Positions 63,674 through 64,000 of a stretch of 64,000 nt of DNA are shown piece by piece. The translations under genes and the position numbers were made by a program. The notes beneath the pieces are model-generated. The model was given only the letters and a program-made list of their open reading frames with translations. It made no database searches and had not been told where the DNA came from. This stretch comes from Schlesneria paludicola DSM 18645 (GTDB lineage Bacteria > Planctomycetota > Planctomycetia > Planctomycetales > Planctomycetaceae): NCBI RefSeq assembly GCF_000255655.1, contig NZ_JH636434.1, positions 1,565,066 to 1,629,065 on the forward strand. Reading direction: 5' to 3'. Each line of letters opens with the position of its first letter. Position 1 is the first letter of the stretch.

Positions 63674-64000
63674 ATGATGCGAAAACTCGTGATCGCCATC
63701 GGACTGCTTGTCACGTTACTCCACTCTCACCCGGCCAAGGTGATTGCGGACACGAAGATGGATGGGACGTCGGCCGTCTGGCATCCGCTGACCTGGACAT
63801 TCGAAGGCCCCGAAGCATCGGCAAGCCAAGATTCTCCCAATCCATTTCTCGACATTCGCCTGCAGGTTCGTTTCAAGGGTCCGAACGAACGAACAATCAT
63901 TGTTCCGGGCTACTTTGATGGGGATGGCCAGGGTGGACAACATGGTCACGCCTGGCGTGCCCACTTCACCCCCGATCAACCTGGAGTATGGAGATACGAG
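63674..64000 (+). CDS. DUF5060 protein, N-terminal part (cut by window end)
   Basis: The frame begins at ATG 63674 (or 63677) and is open to the right edge, giving 109 visible codons. It starts with a signal peptide ('RKLVIAIGLLVTLLHSHPAKVIA') and continues 'VWHPLTWTFEGPEASASQDSPNPFLDIRLQVRFKGPNERTIIVPGYFDGDG', a DUF5060-type Ig-like N-terminal module. GGGA precedes the start by 4-7 bases. In other bacteria DUF5060 is joined to DUF4038 glycoside-hydrolase-like domains, but the rest of this gene is outside the window. Confidence 0.78.
   Translation, partial: MMRKLVIAIGLLVTLLHSHPAKVIADTKMDGTSAVWHPLTWTFEGPEASASQDSPNPFLDIRLQVRFKGPNERTIIVPGYFDGDGQGGQHGHAWRAHFTPDQPGVWRYE

Noticed and set aside
1-64000. 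CRISPR arrays, tRNA or rRNA genes, prophage or transposase genes
   Set aside because: No regular short direct repeats with spacers, no cloverleaf or rRNA core sequences and no integrase, capsid or transposase frames were recognised by eye.

Overview
The window looks like chromosomal DNA of a planctomycete, probably of the order Planctomycetales. The pointers are a prepilin-type DUF1559 protein, a secreted DUF1080 protein, a PQQ-repeat protein with the 'FRGP' start common in this phylum, a DUF4175 coiled-coil giant, and a zinc-ribbon/disordered/membrane/regulatory-like-domain protein. A Schlesneria-like genus is a guess. No rRNA, tRNA, CRISPR array, prophage or intact insertion sequence was recognised. 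Most genes are complete; trpS is cut at the left edge and a DUF5060 protein at the right edge.

Region 1 (1-16 kb) is mixed housekeeping and accessory. It holds the trpS end, a TIGR04255 protein, a stand-alone response-regulator receiver and a GT39-type glycosyltransferase converging on a membrane PQQ-propeller protein. A tight dnaJ-like / small membrane protein / rnpA / yidD operon follows. Next come a BNR-propeller gene overlapping a MoaD-like gene, a DoxX protein, SRPBCC proteins, an ArsR repressor with a clear promoter and operator palindrome, hslU without hslV, a TPR protein and a DUF1080 protein.

Region 2 (16-35 kb) carries ruvA, ispD, a small secreted protein with duplicated Cys motifs, a DUF3050 protein, a GT4 glycosyltransferase, floA, rlmN, an M16 peptidase homologue without its zinc motif, a short UvrA paralogue, clpS, the DUF4175 protein, an OleA/FabH-like thiolase and a LexA whose catalytic serine position is glycine.

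Region 3 (36-49 kb) is a co-directional exopolysaccharide locus. It encodes an O-antigen ligase/polymerase, three GT4 and one GT2 glycosyltransferases, two FemAB/GNAT-like acyltransferases, a CapK/PaaK-type acyl-activating enzyme, a NodB deacetylase, a small monooxygenase-fold protein and an unassigned metal-site-like protein. The set suggests a polymer whose amino sugars are deacetylated and re-acylated with an activated acid. A 617-base AT-richer region with two palindromes precedes it and is shared with lexA.

Region 4 (49-64 kb) holds priA, serA, kdgK, the DUF1559 prepilin-like protein, the zinc-ribbon membrane protein, a PP2C phosphatase, a PIG-L deacetylase, an alpha/beta-hydrolase lacking its nucleophile, an MDR oxidoreductase, a serine hydrolase and the start of a DUF5060 protein.

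Two repeat families stand out: a roughly 100-bp element with terminal inverted repeats (near 1.4 and 16.8 kb) and a facing pair of 26-bp perfect palindromes between priA and serA.
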